This document shows positions 27,686-36,841 of a stretch of DNA of 64,000 nucleotides, one piece after another. The notes below the pieces were generated by a model, which saw only the letters and a program-made list of their open reading frames with translations, was not told the DNA's origin and did not search any database. Source of the DNA: Mycobacteroides chelonae (GTDB lineage: Bacteria > Actinomycetota > Actinomycetes > Mycobacteriales > Mycobacteriaceae). The position numbers and the translations under genes were made by a program. Numbering within the stretch: the first letter of the stretch is position 1; every line of letters begins with the position of its first letter. The stretch is from positions 1 to 64,000 of the forward strand of contig JACHLF010000006.1 in assembly GCA_014204435.1 (NCBI GenBank), written 5' to 3'.

Positions 27686-29344
27686 GTGGGTGACACGAGT
27701 ACCGATGTCATTGTCGTGGGCGCGGGTTTGGCAGGTTTGGTAGCGACCTGCGAATTGGTGGATCTCGGCAAGGGCGTCATCATCGTCGAGCAGGAAAACG
27801 CCGCGAATCTGGGCGGTCAGGCCTATTGGTCGTTTGGTGGCCTGTTCTTTGTCAACAGCCCCGAACAGCGCCGCCTGGGGATCAAGGATTCCCATGAATT
27901 GGCCCTGCAGGACTGGCTCGGCACCGCCGGATTCGACCGGCCGGAGGACTACTGGCCGCGCCAATGGGCGCACGCATACGTGGATTTCGCGGCCGGGGAG
28001 AAGCGAAGCTGGTTGCGTGCTAGGGGATTACAGATGTTTCCCGTGGTGGCTTGGGCCGAGCGCGGCGGCAAGGATGCACTGGGGCCGGGTAACTCTGTCC
28101 CGCGGTTCCACATCACCTGGGGTACCGGTCCGGGCCTGGTGGAAATATTCGCGCGGCGGGTCCTAGCCGCCGTCGACCGCGGCCAGGTACGCATCGCCTA
28201 TCGGCATCAGGTTGATGAGCTGATCGTCGATCAGGGTGCCGCCGTGGGCGTCCGCGGTAGGGTGCTGGAGCCGTCGACCGCCGTGCGTGGTGTCGCTTCT
28301 TCGCGAACTGCATTGGAGGAATTCGAGTTTCGTGCCCAAGCCGTGATCGTGACCAGTGGCGGAATCGGCGGAAATCATGATCTGGTGCGGGCGAACTGGC
28401 CCGAGCGGCTGGGTCGTGTTCCCTCCCAGCTGTTGACGGGCGTGCCTGCCCATGTCGACGGCCGCATGCTCGGGATTTCCGTCGCCGCGGGCGCCCATCT
28501 CATCAATCGTGACCGCATGTGGCACTACACCGAGGGCATCACCAACTACGATCCGATCTGGCCGGGTCATGGGATCCGCATTCTGCCCGGACCGTCATCG
28601 CTCTGGTTGGACGCCAACGGATCTCGCATCCCTGCGCCCCTTTTTCCCGGCTTTGACACCCTGGCCACGCTGGAGCACATCTGCCGCAGTGGGCAGGACT
28701 ATTCGTGGTTCATCTTGAACGCGCGGATCATCGCCAAGGAATTCGCACTCTCGGGGCAGGAACAAAACCCCGACCTGACGGGTAAGGATGTGCGCGGGGT
28801 CTTGCGGCGCGGTAAGGCGGGTGCGCCTGCGCCCGTGCAGGCCTTCGTCGACCAGGGCGTCGACTTCGTCAGCGCCACCAATCTGCCCGATCTCGTCGCC
28901 AAGATGAACGCACTGCCGGACGTCACGCCGCTGGACTACGCGACCATCGCTCAGCAGGTGACGGCGCGCGACCGCGAGGTGGCCAACCCGTTTGGCAAGG
29001 ACCCACAGATCGCCGCCATCCGCGCCGCGCGGGGTTACCTCGCCGACCGGCTGGTCCGAGTGGTGGCACCGCACCGGCTCACCGATCCCGCGGCGGGGCC
29101 GCTCATCGCGGTCAAGCTGCACATCCTGACTCGAAAGACGTTGGGCGGGTTGGAGACCGACCTCGACTCACGGGTTCTGCGTGCAGATGGAAGCTGCTTC
29201 GAAGGTTTGTATGCGGCCGGTGAGGTCGCCGGGTTCGGCGGCGGCGGCGTACACGGCTATCGCGCGCTGGAGGGCACCTTCCTGGGCGGCTGCATCTTCG
29301 GCGGACGGGCCGCGGGCCGGGGCGCCGCCGAAGACATCGGCTGA
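27686..29344 (+). CDS. FAD-binding dehydrogenase (Rv0785/KstD-like)
   Basis: A 552-aa flavoprotein of the fumarate reductase/3-ketosteroid dehydrogenase family. The N-terminal Rossmann motif is IVVGAGLAGLVATCEL with a Glu (VEQE) at the end of strand 2. GGQAYWSFGGLFF and VIVTSGGIGGNHDLV belong to the FAD domain, and GEVAGFGGGGVHGYRALEGT closes it. Its M. tuberculosis counterpart Rv0785 is annotated as a 3-oxosteroid 1-dehydrogenase-like protein, but the true substrate is not known. GTG 27686 is chosen; upstream residues lack family similarity. Confidence 0.88.
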   Translation: MGDTSTDVIVVGAGLAGLVATCELVDLGKGVIIVEQENAANLGGQAYWSFGGLFFVNSPEQRRLGIKDSHELALQDWLGTAGFDRPEDYWPRQWAHAYVDFAAGEKRSWLRARGLQMFPVVAWAERGGKDALGPGNSVPRFHITWGTGPGLVEIFARRVLAAVDRGQVRIAYRHQVDELIVDQGAAVGVRGRVLEPSTAVRGVASSRTALEEFEFRAQAVIVTSGGIGGNHDLVRANWPERLGRVPSQLLTGVPAHVDGRMLGISVAAGAHLINRDRMWHYTEGITNYDPIWPGHGIRILPGPSSLWLDANGSRIPAPLFPGFDTLATLEHICRSGQDYSWFILNARIIAKEFALSGQEQNPDLTGKDVRGVLRRGKAGAPAPVQAFVDQGVDFVSATNLPDLVAKMNALPDVTPLDYATIAQQVTARDREVANPFGKDPQIAAIRAARGYLADRLVRVVAPHRLTDPAAGPLIAVKLHILTRKTLGGLETDLDSRVLRADGSCFEGLYAAGEVAGFGGGGVHGYRALEGTFLGGCIFGGRAAGRGAAEDIG

Positions 29345-29353
29345 CTCCTATTC

Positions 29354-29418
29354 CGTCGACACGCCGCACTACGCAGGATTCGTATCGCACATGTTCGCCA
29401 CGAAACGGCGTGTCGACG
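29354..29418. repeat. 13-bp inverted repeat with 39-nt loop
   Basis: CGTCGACACGCCG (29354-29366) and CGGCGTGTCGACG (29406-29418) are perfect complements between two convergent genes. The loop contains a smaller TTCGT/ACGAA pair. There is no T-tract, so it is not a textbook terminator; a stable hairpin could still protect or end both mRNAs. The right arm abuts the stop of the MBL gene. Confidence 0.75.
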
Positions 29419-30057
29419 TCAGAACTGCACGGAGTACTCGTGTGGCAGCACCTGGAAGTCGGCATCGGACATCTCGCGAAAACGTGTGTAGAAGAACGGG
29501 TATGCGGCTTCCTGCAGGATGCCCTGATGAATCGGTACCGCTCGGGCGGGATTCACGGCGCGCAGGTACTCGATCGCCTCCGACACCTTCATCCACGGTG
29601 CCGCGGCCGGCAGTGCCAGCACGTCAACATCCTCGCCCGGGGTGAAGAGCGCATCACCCGGATGCATGAGCCTCGCGGCATGCTCGCCGTCACCGATCAG
29701 ATACGAGGTGTTGTCGATGAGCGGGATTTCCGGATGGATCACCGCATGCTGCCCGCCGACCCCGCGCACGGTCAGCTCGGCGACGGTGAAGCTGTCACCG
29801 GCGTGCACGGCCTGCCAGGGCCCGCCGAGCTGCGCCGCGGTCATCGGATCCGCGTAGAGCGCCGCCCCCGGGTTCGCGTCGACCAGGGCAGGGAGCCGCT
29901 GAAGGTCCAGGTGGTCGGGATGCTGATGGGTGATCAGGATGGCCGATAGACCGGTGATTCCCTCGAATCCGTGCGAGAAGTTGCCGGGATCGAACAGCAG
30001 GGTGGTGCTTCCGAAATCAGCCAGCAGGCACGAATGCCCGAAGTGGGTCAGCTGCAT
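29419..30057 (-). CDS. MBL-fold metallo-hydrolase (Rv0786c-like)
   Basis: A 212-aa metallo-beta-lactamase-fold protein of the UlaG/YycJ-like group. The metal motif is ITHQHPDHLD (His44, His46, Asp48, His49), with MHPGDALF (Asp) and VPIHQGI (His) later in the chain. No signal peptide, so cytoplasmic. Specificity is unknown. It is divergent from purS; their starts are 50 nt apart. Confidence 0.9.
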   Translation of the reverse strand: MQLTHFGHSCLLADFGSTTLLFDPGNFSHGFEGITGLSAILITHQHPDHLDLQRLPALVDANPGAALYADPMTAAQLGGPWQAVHAGDSFTVAELTVRGVGGQHAVIHPEIPLIDNTSYLIGDGEHAARLMHPGDALFTPGEDVDVLALPAAAPWMKVSEAIEYLRAVNPARAVPIHQGILQEAAYPFFYTRFREMSDADFQVLPHEYSVQF

Positions 30058-30095
30058 GAGGGGAGTCTAGGCGGGATGTGTCCGGGCACACACGG

Positions 30096-30107
30096 TAAAG
30101 TCAGGCC
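30096..30107 (+). promoter_or_regulatory. purS -10 element, leaderless start
   Basis: TAAAGT (30096-30101), six bases, then the purS GTG. Same arrangement as purB, purC and purL. Confidence 0.6.
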
Positions 30108-30344
30108 GTGGCCCGAGTCGTCGTAAACGTCATGCCGAAACCCGAGATCCTGGACCCGCAGGGACAAGCCATCGTGGGTGCACTATCCCGCCTCGGCTAT
30201 GCCAATGTGGCAGACGTCCGACAGGGCAAGCGCTTTGAACTTGAGTTCGACGGCGATATCTCCGACGACGCGTTGGAGTCGATCGCCGAAGCTCTGCTCG
30301 CCAACACCGTCATCGAGGACTGGGAAGTGGTGCGCGAGTCGTGA
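30108..30344 (+). CDS. purS: FGAM synthase subunit PurS
   Basis: A 78-aa subunit that, with PurQ and the short PurL, forms formylglycinamidine ribonucleotide synthase. The fold and motifs are standard: [22 protein letters not shown], then [20 protein letters not shown]. PurS bridges PurQ and PurL and helps channel ammonia. The stop overlaps the purQ start (GTGA). Confidence 0.95.
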   Translation: MARVVVNVMPKPEILDPQGQAIVGALSRLGYANVADVRQGKRFELEFDGDISDDALESIAEALLANTVIEDWEVVRES

Positions 30345-31015
30345 GCGCCCGCATCGGTGTCATCACCTTCCCCGGCACCCTCGATGACGTGGACGCCGCG
30401 CGGGCGGTGCGGCTCTCCGGTGCCGAGGCGGTCTCGCTGTGGCATGACGACGCCGACTTGAAGTCCGTCGACGCGGTGATCGTTCCGGGTGGTTTCTCCT
30501 ATGGTGACTACTTGCGCGCCGGGGCCATCGCACGGTTCGCCCCCGTGATGCGCTCGGTGGTCGACGTTGCCGCGCAAGGGCTGCCAATCCTGGGTATTTG
30601 CAACGGTTTCCAGGTGTTGTGCGAGGCCGGTCTGTTGCCGGGCGCCCTGACGCGCAACGCGGGCCTGCACTTCGTGTGCCGCGACGTGTGGCTGGGCGTC
30701 GACGCCAACAGCACCGCGTGGTCATCTCGGTACGAGCAGGGCGCCGATATCCTGGTGCCGCTGAAATCCGGTGAGGGCCGCTATGTGGCCTCCGACGAGG
30801 TGCTCGACGAGCTTGAGGGCGAGGGGCGGGTGGTCTTCCGCTACCGGGAGAACCCGAACGGCTCGATGCGCGACATCGCCGGCATCGCCTCGGCCAACGG
30901 CCGCGTCGTGGGGCTCATGCCGCACCCGGAGCACGCGACCGAGCCGCTGACCGGCCCCAGTGACGACGGGCTCGGCATCTTCTACTCGGCGCTCGACGCC
31001 GTGCTCACGGCCTAA
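30341..31015 (+). CDS. purQ: FGAM synthase glutaminase PurQ
   Basis: A 224-aa class I glutamine amidotransferase that supplies ammonia to PurL. It has the nucleophile Cys87 in [22 protein letters not shown], and the His/Glu pair in [10 protein letters not shown]. Start GTG overlaps the purS stop by 4 nt. PurL lies 3.5 kb further on, separated by pepC and others. Confidence 0.96.
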   Translation: MSARIGVITFPGTLDDVDAARAVRLSGAEAVSLWHDDADLKSVDAVIVPGGFSYGDYLRAGAIARFAPVMRSVVDVAAQGLPILGICNGFQVLCEAGLLPGALTRNAGLHFVCRDVWLGVDANSTAWSSRYEQGADILVPLKSGEGRYVASDEVLDELEGEGRVVFRYRENPNGSMRDIAGIASANGRVVGLMPHPEHATEPLTGPSDDGLGIFYSALDAVLTA

Positions 31016-31355
31016 GTCGCCGTCCTCGATCGGTATTTGCTGCCCATTCGGCATACCCGCCGTACCCTTCGCTCTCGTGCTGCGACGTGGTGTCATGCCG
31101 CTTGATGTAACCGCTCACCCCCTGCTCCCGGAAATTGGGGAGGAGGCATGCTCATGGGCTGGTCAGCAAGGGCCAACAGGTGGGGGTGCGGCGATTGCCG
31201 CGCCGGTTGTGGTCGCGCTTGTCGGGTTCGCGGGCGCGGCGAAAGTCTCTACTTCCAGACGACGCCATCGCGGCCGACTGGAAGGTGGAGAAGGACGATC
31301 TCGCCGGCGCAACCAGTAGTGGTGAGCAGTTGTGTCATCAGCCATTATGGGAAGC
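31016..31355. other. Intergenic region with a possible degraded small gene
   Basis: About 340 nt between purQ and pepC. Coding-like stretches occur in two forward frames: AAIAAPVVVALVGFAGAAKV (about 31191-31250) reads as a membrane helix, and PDDAIAADWKVEKDDLAGA (about 31260-31320) in another frame looks like a soluble tail. GGAGGAGG lies at 31139-31146 before ATGCTCATGG. A frameshift could join them. Nothing here is certain. Confidence 0.3.
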
Positions 31356-32612
31356 GTGACCGCGACCGCTACAGGGCTGTGCCAATTCATCGACGCCTCC
31401 CCGTCTCCGTTCCACGCCGTGGAGACGGTGGCGCAGCACCTGCGCCGGGAGGGCTTCACCGAGTTGTTCGAGGCGCAGCGCTGGCCGGGACACTCCGGTG
31501 ACTACTTCACGGTGCGGTCGGGATCGATCGTGGCCTGGCGTGGCGGCGATACGGACGCCTTTCGGATAGTCGGTGCGCACACGGACAGTCCGAATCTGCG
31601 CGTGAAGGCCAACGCCGACCGCGTACAAGCGGGGTGGCCCATGGTGGCGCTCGAGCCCTACGGCGGCGCCTGGGTACAGACCTGGCTGGATCGTGACCTG
31701 GGTTTGTCCGGTCGGGTGCTGGTGCGCGACGGGGATGCGGTGCGGTCCACACTGATTCGCATCGACCAGCCGATCCTTCGCGTGCCGAACCTGGCGATTC
31801 ACATGGTCAGCGCCGAGGAGCGCAAGAAATGGGTGATCGACCCGCAGTGGCATGTGAACTCGGTGTGGAGCGGTGAACACGGCTTCGCCGAGTACATCGC
31901 CGAGCAGTTGGGCGTCGCCCCGGCCGATGTCCTGGGGCGTGATCTGATGGCACACGATCTGACTGCGGCTGCGCTGATCGGTCCCGATGAAAGCCTGATC
32001 AGTGCTCCCCGTGTGGACAACCAGGCCAGTTGCTATGCCGGCTTGGAGGCATTCCTGGCCGCCGAATCCAGCTCGACCACGGTGCTTGCGCTCTTCGACC
32101 ACGAGGAGATCGGCTCGGTTTCCGATCACGGTGCGCACTCGGATCTGCTGTCGACAGTGCTGGAGCGGATCGTATTGTCCAGCAACGGAACCCGAGAGGA
32201 TTTTCTGAGACATTCAGCCGCCTCGCTGATGGTGTCGGCCGATATGGCGCACGCGACCCACCCGAACTATCCGGATCGACACGAACCGGGTCACCAGATC
32301 GCCGTCAATGCCGGACCGGTGATCAAGATTCACCCGAACGTCCGTTACGCCACCGACGGCCGGGGTGCGGCGGCCTTCGCCCTGGCATGTGAGCGTGCAG
32401 GTGTTCCTTTCCAACGATACGAACATCGGGCAGACATGCAGTGCGGCTCGACCATCGGTCCCTTCGCTGCGTCACACACCGGGATGGTCACCGTGGACGT
32501 GGGAGCCGCCACCCTTGCCATGCACTCGATACGCGAGTTGATGGGCGCGCACGACGTACCGATGTATTCCGATGCACTGCAGGCGTTTCTGGAGCTTCCT
32601 GCTACATCGTGA
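31356..32612 (+). CDS. pepC: M18-family aminopeptidase PepC
   Basis: A 418-aa dodecameric zinc aminopeptidase of the aspartyl aminopeptidase family (Rv0800). Metal and catalytic segments: [35 protein letters not shown] and the late metal-ligand His region in [13 protein letters not shown] with [15 protein letters not shown]. It trims N-terminal residues from cytoplasmic peptides. GTG 31356 aligns with the M. tuberculosis start ([18 protein letters not shown]); ATG 31347 and GTG 31332 are in-frame alternatives. The last codons overlap the convergent isomerase gene. Confidence 0.93.
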   Translation: MTATATGLCQFIDASPSPFHAVETVAQHLRREGFTELFEAQRWPGHSGDYFTVRSGSIVAWRGGDTDAFRIVGAHTDSPNLRVKANADRVQAGWPMVALEPYGGAWVQTWLDRDLGLSGRVLVRDGDAVRSTLIRIDQPILRVPNLAIHMVSAEERKKWVIDPQWHVNSVWSGEHGFAEYIAEQLGVAPADVLGRDLMAHDLTAAALIGPDESLISAPRVDNQASCYAGLEAFLAAESSSTTVLALFDHEEIGSVSDHGAHSDLLSTVLERIVLSSNGTREDFLRHSAASLMVSADMAHATHPNYPDRHEPGHQIAVNAGPVIKIHPNVRYATDGRGAAAFALACERAGVPFQRYEHRADMQCGSTIGPFAASHTGMVTVDVGAATLAMHSIRELMGAHDVPMYSDALQAFLELPATS

Positions 32613-33420
32613 AGCGCAGGTTGGCGATGATCTTCCATCCCAGGTCGGGGTCGCCGTCGAGCGTGAATCCGTCGCGGTTCGCACTGGCCCTTCCACCCAG
32701 ATGACGGGCGAACTCGCAGGTGTCGGTGGTAAGCGTCACGTGCGGCACATCGGAGAGCGACGAGACGATACGGGCCCGGTCAGGAATCTCGATGTTGACT
32801 GTTTGTGCGCCAATCCCGGTGAGAACAAAACGGATCCGGCTGCCTTGTGGTGCGCCGGCGCGCTTGCCGACGAGGAAGGGCAGGGCGTTGGTCAGCTCGG
32901 TGAGCGCGGGCGTCGCGGTCACCGGATCTGTCGGGGCCTGCAAACCGAGGCTGTCGCGCACATCCAATTCGTGCATCCAGCAGTCGAAGTCGCGGATCTG
33001 CATAAATCTGCCGTAGCTTTCCGGCCCCACGGGGGTGGCGGTCTCGGCATTGAACTGTTCTTGGGTCAGGCCTTCGAGGACGGCCAGCCGGGCACTGGTC
33101 ACGGTGCGCAAGTCGTTCATCACCGAGACCGGTGGCAGCTTGCGGTAGTAGGTGAGCCACCGTTCGTTGAGGACGCCGACGGGATTGTGTACGTGCGCAA
33201 GACCGGCGACGGCCTCGTCGGTGCTGGGGATCGGGTCGCCCGAAAGCAGACGTTCGGTGCCCACCACATGTGCGATCACGTCTTTGACGGTCCATCCCGG
33301 AAGCACCGATGGTGCGGCCCACTGGTCGTCGGTCAGGGTGGCGCCCAACTCGTCCAGCGCTGTCCACTCGGCCGCCAAGGCTGTGACAAGGGGCTGCTTG
33401 GCGACGATTGTGACGGTCAT
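32602..33420 (-). CDS. Mycothiol-dependent maleylpyruvate isomerase-like (DinB fold)
   Basis: A 272-aa protein with the metal-binding domain seen in mycothiol-dependent maleylpyruvate isomerase: His51 in [15 protein letters not shown] and the second His in [17 protein letters not shown]-terminal domain (about 195-272) resembles the sterol carrier-like part common to this family. Mycothiol is the main thiol of mycobacteria, and mshD is in this window, so a thiol-dependent transferase or isomerase is plausible. The actual reaction is unknown. Confidence 0.82.
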   Translation of the reverse strand: MTVTIVAKQPLVTALAAEWTALDELGATLTDDQWAAPSVLPGWTVKDVIAHVVGTERLLSGDPIPSTDEAVAGLAHVHNPVGVLNERWLTYYRKLPPVSVMNDLRTVTSARLAVLEGLTQEQFNAETATPVGPESYGRFMQIRDFDCWMHELDVRDSLGLQAPTDPVTATPALTELTNALPFLVGKRAGAPQGSRIRFVLTGIGAQTVNIEIPDRARIVSSLSDVPHVTLTTDTCEFARHLGGRASANRDGFTLDGDPDLGWKIIANLRFTM

Positions 33421-33537
33421 GAGGCGACCCTATGCCAGATCGTGACCCATCCCCTCGGAATGTCCGATGAATTCCGCGGGATCTGTCGGTCAGTCTCCCT
33501 AGAGTTGTTTCATCGGGGATTTCGAGAAAGGAATCTC

Positions 33538-33930
33538 ATGTCCGTTACATCCGCATTCAGCGAGAAATCCTCGCCGGAGAAGATCGGTATCGCACTGAGC
33601 GGCATCATCCTGTTGTTCCTGCTGTTCGATGCGCTGCCGAAGATCTTTGGGGCCGAGGTCGTCCGCAAGGCCACCGAGGATCTGGGCTTTCCGCCGTATC
33701 AGACCGCGCTCATCGGCTGGGTGCTGTTGGCATGCACCATCGTGTGGGCCATCCCGCGGACATCGGTGCTCGGTGCGATCGGGTTGACGGCCTATCTGGG
33801 TGGTGCGGTCACCATCGACATGCACGAGGAAGCATGGTTTCCGGTCATTTTCGCGATCGGATTCGGACTGCTGATCTGGGCGGCGATGATCCTGCGCCGC
33901 CGTGAGCTGTTGAAGGTATTGATCGGCTAA
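33538..33930 (+). CDS. DoxX-like membrane protein
   Basis: A 130-aa protein with four membrane helices (about 17-36, 54-74, 80-96, 101-118). FDALPKIFGAEVVRKATEDLGFPPYQTALIG is typical of the small DoxX-like family, which has been linked to redox or membrane stress functions. AAAGGA lies 7 nt before the ATG. It is divergent from the isomerase gene. No partner genes identify its role. Confidence 0.85.
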   Translation: MSVTSAFSEKSSPEKIGIALSGIILLFLLFDALPKIFGAEVVRKATEDLGFPPYQTALIGWVLLACTIVWAIPRTSVLGAIGLTAYLGGAVTIDMHEEAWFPVIFAIGFGLLIWAAMILRRRELLKVLIG

Positions 33931-34047
33931 CGCGGGCAGCTCTCGAACTTCTCTCGCATCTCCGCTTCGACCGCGGAACTGCGTTGCGATGGGGGCATTT
34001 CTCCCACACAGCCGCCCAGCCACACGGGTCTTGTTCCCGTGCAATTC

Positions 34048-34449
34048 CTAGATGCCACGCTGCCCGAACTGCTTCAGCAGGTCTAATTGCTGAAGCGTTA
34101 TGTCTCGCAGCTGCGCTTCTGCCGCTGTGGGTACTTCGGCGTAGGTGGTGTTCAGATAATGCCGCGCGGTCGAGTACTGGACGTCTTTGTGGTCCTTGTG
34201 CGCCACGCGTGAGGTGAACCGCGAGGATGTCGAGGCGAGCGCGTTGAGTCGTTCCCACAGAGCGACCGCGCTGATATCGGGAAAGCCGTGCTCTGTGCTC
34301 AGGGCCGGGTAGGCGCCGGAGGCGGGTCCGACATGCCACCTGGCGTCAGACAGGGCCGCGAAGTCGCCGGCGATCTGACGAAAGGCCGCCGCGATGTCCC
34401 GGTCATCGGCAGGCCTGCCCGGTTGACTGCTTGTGACCGCGACATCCAC
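34048..34449 (-). CDS. Hypothetical protein
   Basis: A 133-aa open frame that I do not recognise. Its composition is protein-like: AAAFRQIAGDFAALSDARWH, a central YPALSTEHGFPDISAVALWERLN, and a helical C-terminus ITLQQLDLLKQFGQRG. It has no signal peptide or membrane span. GTG 34449 is the assumed start, with no strong ribosome-binding site; shorter starts are possible. It is divergent from purL with a 106-nt gap. Confidence 0.6.
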   Translation of the reverse strand: MDVAVTSSQPGRPADDRDIAAAFRQIAGDFAALSDARWHVGPASGAYPALSTEHGFPDISAVALWERLNALASTSSRFTSRVAHKDHKDVQYSTARHYLNTTYAEVPTAAEAQLRDITLQQLDLLKQFGQRGI

Positions 34450-34543
34450 CGTGACCGTGACCCCGAACCGTTGGCCCTTGCCCTCGTGTCACAGCGCCCA
34501 GTATGTGCCAGGAGCGTTTGTCCTGGTCTGCATCGACCACATA

Positions 34544-34555
34544 TAGAATCTGTTC
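34544..34555 (+). promoter_or_regulatory. purL -10 element, leaderless start
   Basis: TAGAAT (34544-34549), six bases, then the purL GTG. Confidence 0.6.
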
Positions 34556-36841
34556 GTGACTTCACGGGTTGACACGGTCGATAACGCAGCAGCCACCCCC
34601 GATCACCCGCAGCCATTCGCTGAACTTGGGCTGAAGGACGACGAGTACGCCCGCATCCGCGAGATTCTCGGACGTCGTCCCACGGACGCCGAGTTGGCCA
34701 TGTACTCGGTGATGTGGAGCGAACACTGCTCGTACAAATCCTCCAAGGTGCACCTGCGCTACTTCGGGCAGACCACCACCGAAGAGATGCGCTCGGCGAT
34801 GCTCGCTGGTATCGGCGAGAACGCCGGTGTGGTGGACATCGGCGATGGCTGGGCGGTCACCTTCAAGGTCGAGTCGCACAACCACCCGTCGTATGTCGAG
34901 CCCTATCAGGGCGCCGCGACCGGTGTGGGCGGCATCGTCCGCGACATCATGGCGATGGGCGCCCGCCCGATCGCCGTCATGGATCAGCTGCGCTTCGGTC
35001 CGGCCGACGCCCCCGACACTCGCCGCGTCTTCGACGGCGTGGTGCGCGGCATCGGCGGCTACGGAAACTCGCTGGGCTTGCCGAACATCGGCGGCGAGAC
35101 CGTGTTCGATGCCTCGTACGCGGGTAATCCGTTGGTCAACGCACTGTGTGCCGGTGTGTTGCGCAAGGAAGATCTGCATCTTGCCTTCGCTTCCGGCGCA
35201 GGCAACAAGATCATCTTGTTCGGCGCGCGCACCGGGCTCGACGGAATCGGCGGCGTTTCGGTGCTGGCCTCGGAGACCTTCGGCGGCGACGAGGCCGACG
35301 GAGCCTCGCGCAAGAAACTTCCCAGCGTCCAGGTGGGTGACCCGTTCACCGAGAAGGTGCTCATCGAGTGCTGCCTTGAGCTGTACGCGGCGCATCTGGT
35401 CGTCGGTATCCAGGACCTCGGTGGTGCCGGACTGTCCTGCGCTACATCGGAACTGGCATCGGCCGGAGACGGCGGTATGCACATCGACCTGGATAAGGTG
35501 CCGCTGCGCGCCACCGGTATGACCCCGGCCGAGGTGCTCTCCAGCGAGTCGCAGGAGCGCATGTGCGCGGTGGTGACCCCGGAGAACGTGGACGCCTTCA
35601 TGGCGGTGTGCCGCAAGTGGGACGTGCTGGCCACCGTCATCGGTGAGGTTACCGACGGCGAGCGACTGCGGATCACCTGGTACGGCGAGACGGTGGTCGA
35701 CGTGCCGCCGCGGACCGTCGCCCACGAGGGTCCCGTCTATCAGCGTCCGGTGGCTCGTCCCGATACCCAGGACGTGTTGATCGCCGATAGTGCAGCCGGT
35801 TTGGCGCGCCCGGCCTCCGCCGGGGAACTGCGGCAGACGCTGCTGGACATGATCGGCAGCCCGCATTTGTGCAGCCGTGCCTTCATCACCGAGCAGTACG
35901 ACCGATATGTGCGTGGAAACACCGTGCTTGCCGAGCATGCCGACTCCGGCGTGATCCGGGTGGATGAGCAGACCGGTCGGGGAATCGCTTTGGCTACTGA
36001 TGCTTCCGGTCGATACACGGTGCTCGACCCCTACAACGGCGCCCAGCTGGCGCTCGCGGAGGCGTACCGCAATGTGGCGGCCTCCGGTGCCACCCCGGTC
36101 GCGGTGACCAACTGCCTGAACTTCGGCTCACCGGAGGACCCGGGCGTCATGTGGCAGTTCTCTGAGGCCGTCCGCGGCCTCGCCGATGGCTGTGTGACAC
36201 TGGGCATCCCGGTCACAGGGGGCAATGTCAGCTTCTACAATCAGACCGGCACCACCCCCATTCTGCCCACCCCGGTGGTCGGGGTGCTGGGCGTGATCGA
36301 CGACGTGAACCGGCGCATCCCGACGGGATTCGGGGCCGAGCCCGGGGAAACGCTGATCCTGCTCGGTGACACGGCCGATGAATTCGACGGTTCCATCTGG
36401 GCTCAGGTGGCGCACGATCACCTGGGCGGTACACCGCCGAAGGTCGACCTAGCCCGCGAGCAGCTACTGGCACAGGTACTCACTGCCGCATCGCGTGACG
36501 GGCTGGTGTCCGCCGCTCACGACCTGTCCGAGGGGGGACTCATCCAGGCCGTCATCGAGTCGGCGCTGGCCGGTGAAACCGGTTGCCGTATACTGCTTCC
36601 CGAGGGAGCGGATGCCTTCGTGGCGTTGTTCTCCGAGTCGGCCGGTCGCGTGTTGGTCGCGGTCCCGCGCACCGAGGAGAGCAGGTTCATGTCGATGTGC
36701 GAGGCGCGGCAGCTCCCAGCCGTGCGTATCGGCGTTGTCGATCAGGGTTCGGATTCCGTTGAGGTACAGGGACAGTTCTCGGTCACCCTGGCGGAGCTGC
36801 GCGAGGTTCACGAAAGTGTGCTGCCCGGATTGTTCGGATGA
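34556..36841 (+). CDS. purL: FGAM synthase large subunit PurL
   Basis: A 761-aa short-type PurL that needs PurS and PurQ. It carries two AIR-synthase-like ATPase repeats: [14 protein letters not shown] (catalytic His), [48 protein letters not shown], and in the second half [23 protein letters not shown] and AAHDLSEGG. Start GTG 34556 with no Shine-Dalgarno. The stop overlaps the next start (ATGA), coupling purL to a membrane hydrolase gene and then a CPBP peptidase, as in an operon of three. Confidence 0.97.
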   Translation: MTSRVDTVDNAAATPDHPQPFAELGLKDDEYARIREILGRRPTDAELAMYSVMWSEHCSYKSSKVHLRYFGQTTTEEMRSAMLAGIGENAGVVDIGDGWAVTFKVESHNHPSYVEPYQGAATGVGGIVRDIMAMGARPIAVMDQLRFGPADAPDTRRVFDGVVRGIGGYGNSLGLPNIGGETVFDASYAGNPLVNALCAGVLRKEDLHLAFASGAGNKIILFGARTGLDGIGGVSVLASETFGGDEADGASRKKLPSVQVGDPFTEKVLIECCLELYAAHLVVGIQDLGGAGLSCATSELASAGDGGMHIDLDKVPLRATGMTPAEVLSSESQERMCAVVTPENVDAFMAVCRKWDVLATVIGEVTDGERLRITWYGETVVDVPPRTVAHEGPVYQRPVARPDTQDVLIADSAAGLARPASAGELRQTLLDMIGSPHLCSRAFITEQYDRYVRGNTVLAEHADSGVIRVDEQTGRGIALATDASGRYTVLDPYNGAQLALAEAYRNVAASGATPVAVTNCLNFGSPEDPGVMWQFSEAVRGLADGCVTLGIPVTGGNVSFYNQTGTTPILPTPVVGVLGVIDDVNRRIPTGFGAEPGETLILLGDTADEFDGSIWAQVAHDHLGGTPPKVDLAREQLLAQVLTAASRDGLVSAAHDLSEGGLIQAVIESALAGETGCRILLPEGADAFVALFSESAGRVLVAVPRTEESRFMSMCEARQLPAVRIGVVDQGSDSVEVQGQFSVTLAELREVHESVLPGLFG

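Noticed and set aside
29370..29405. LexA/SOS box in the inverted-repeat loop
   Set aside because: CGCACATGTTCGC lacks the TCGAAC-N4-GTTCGA spacing.
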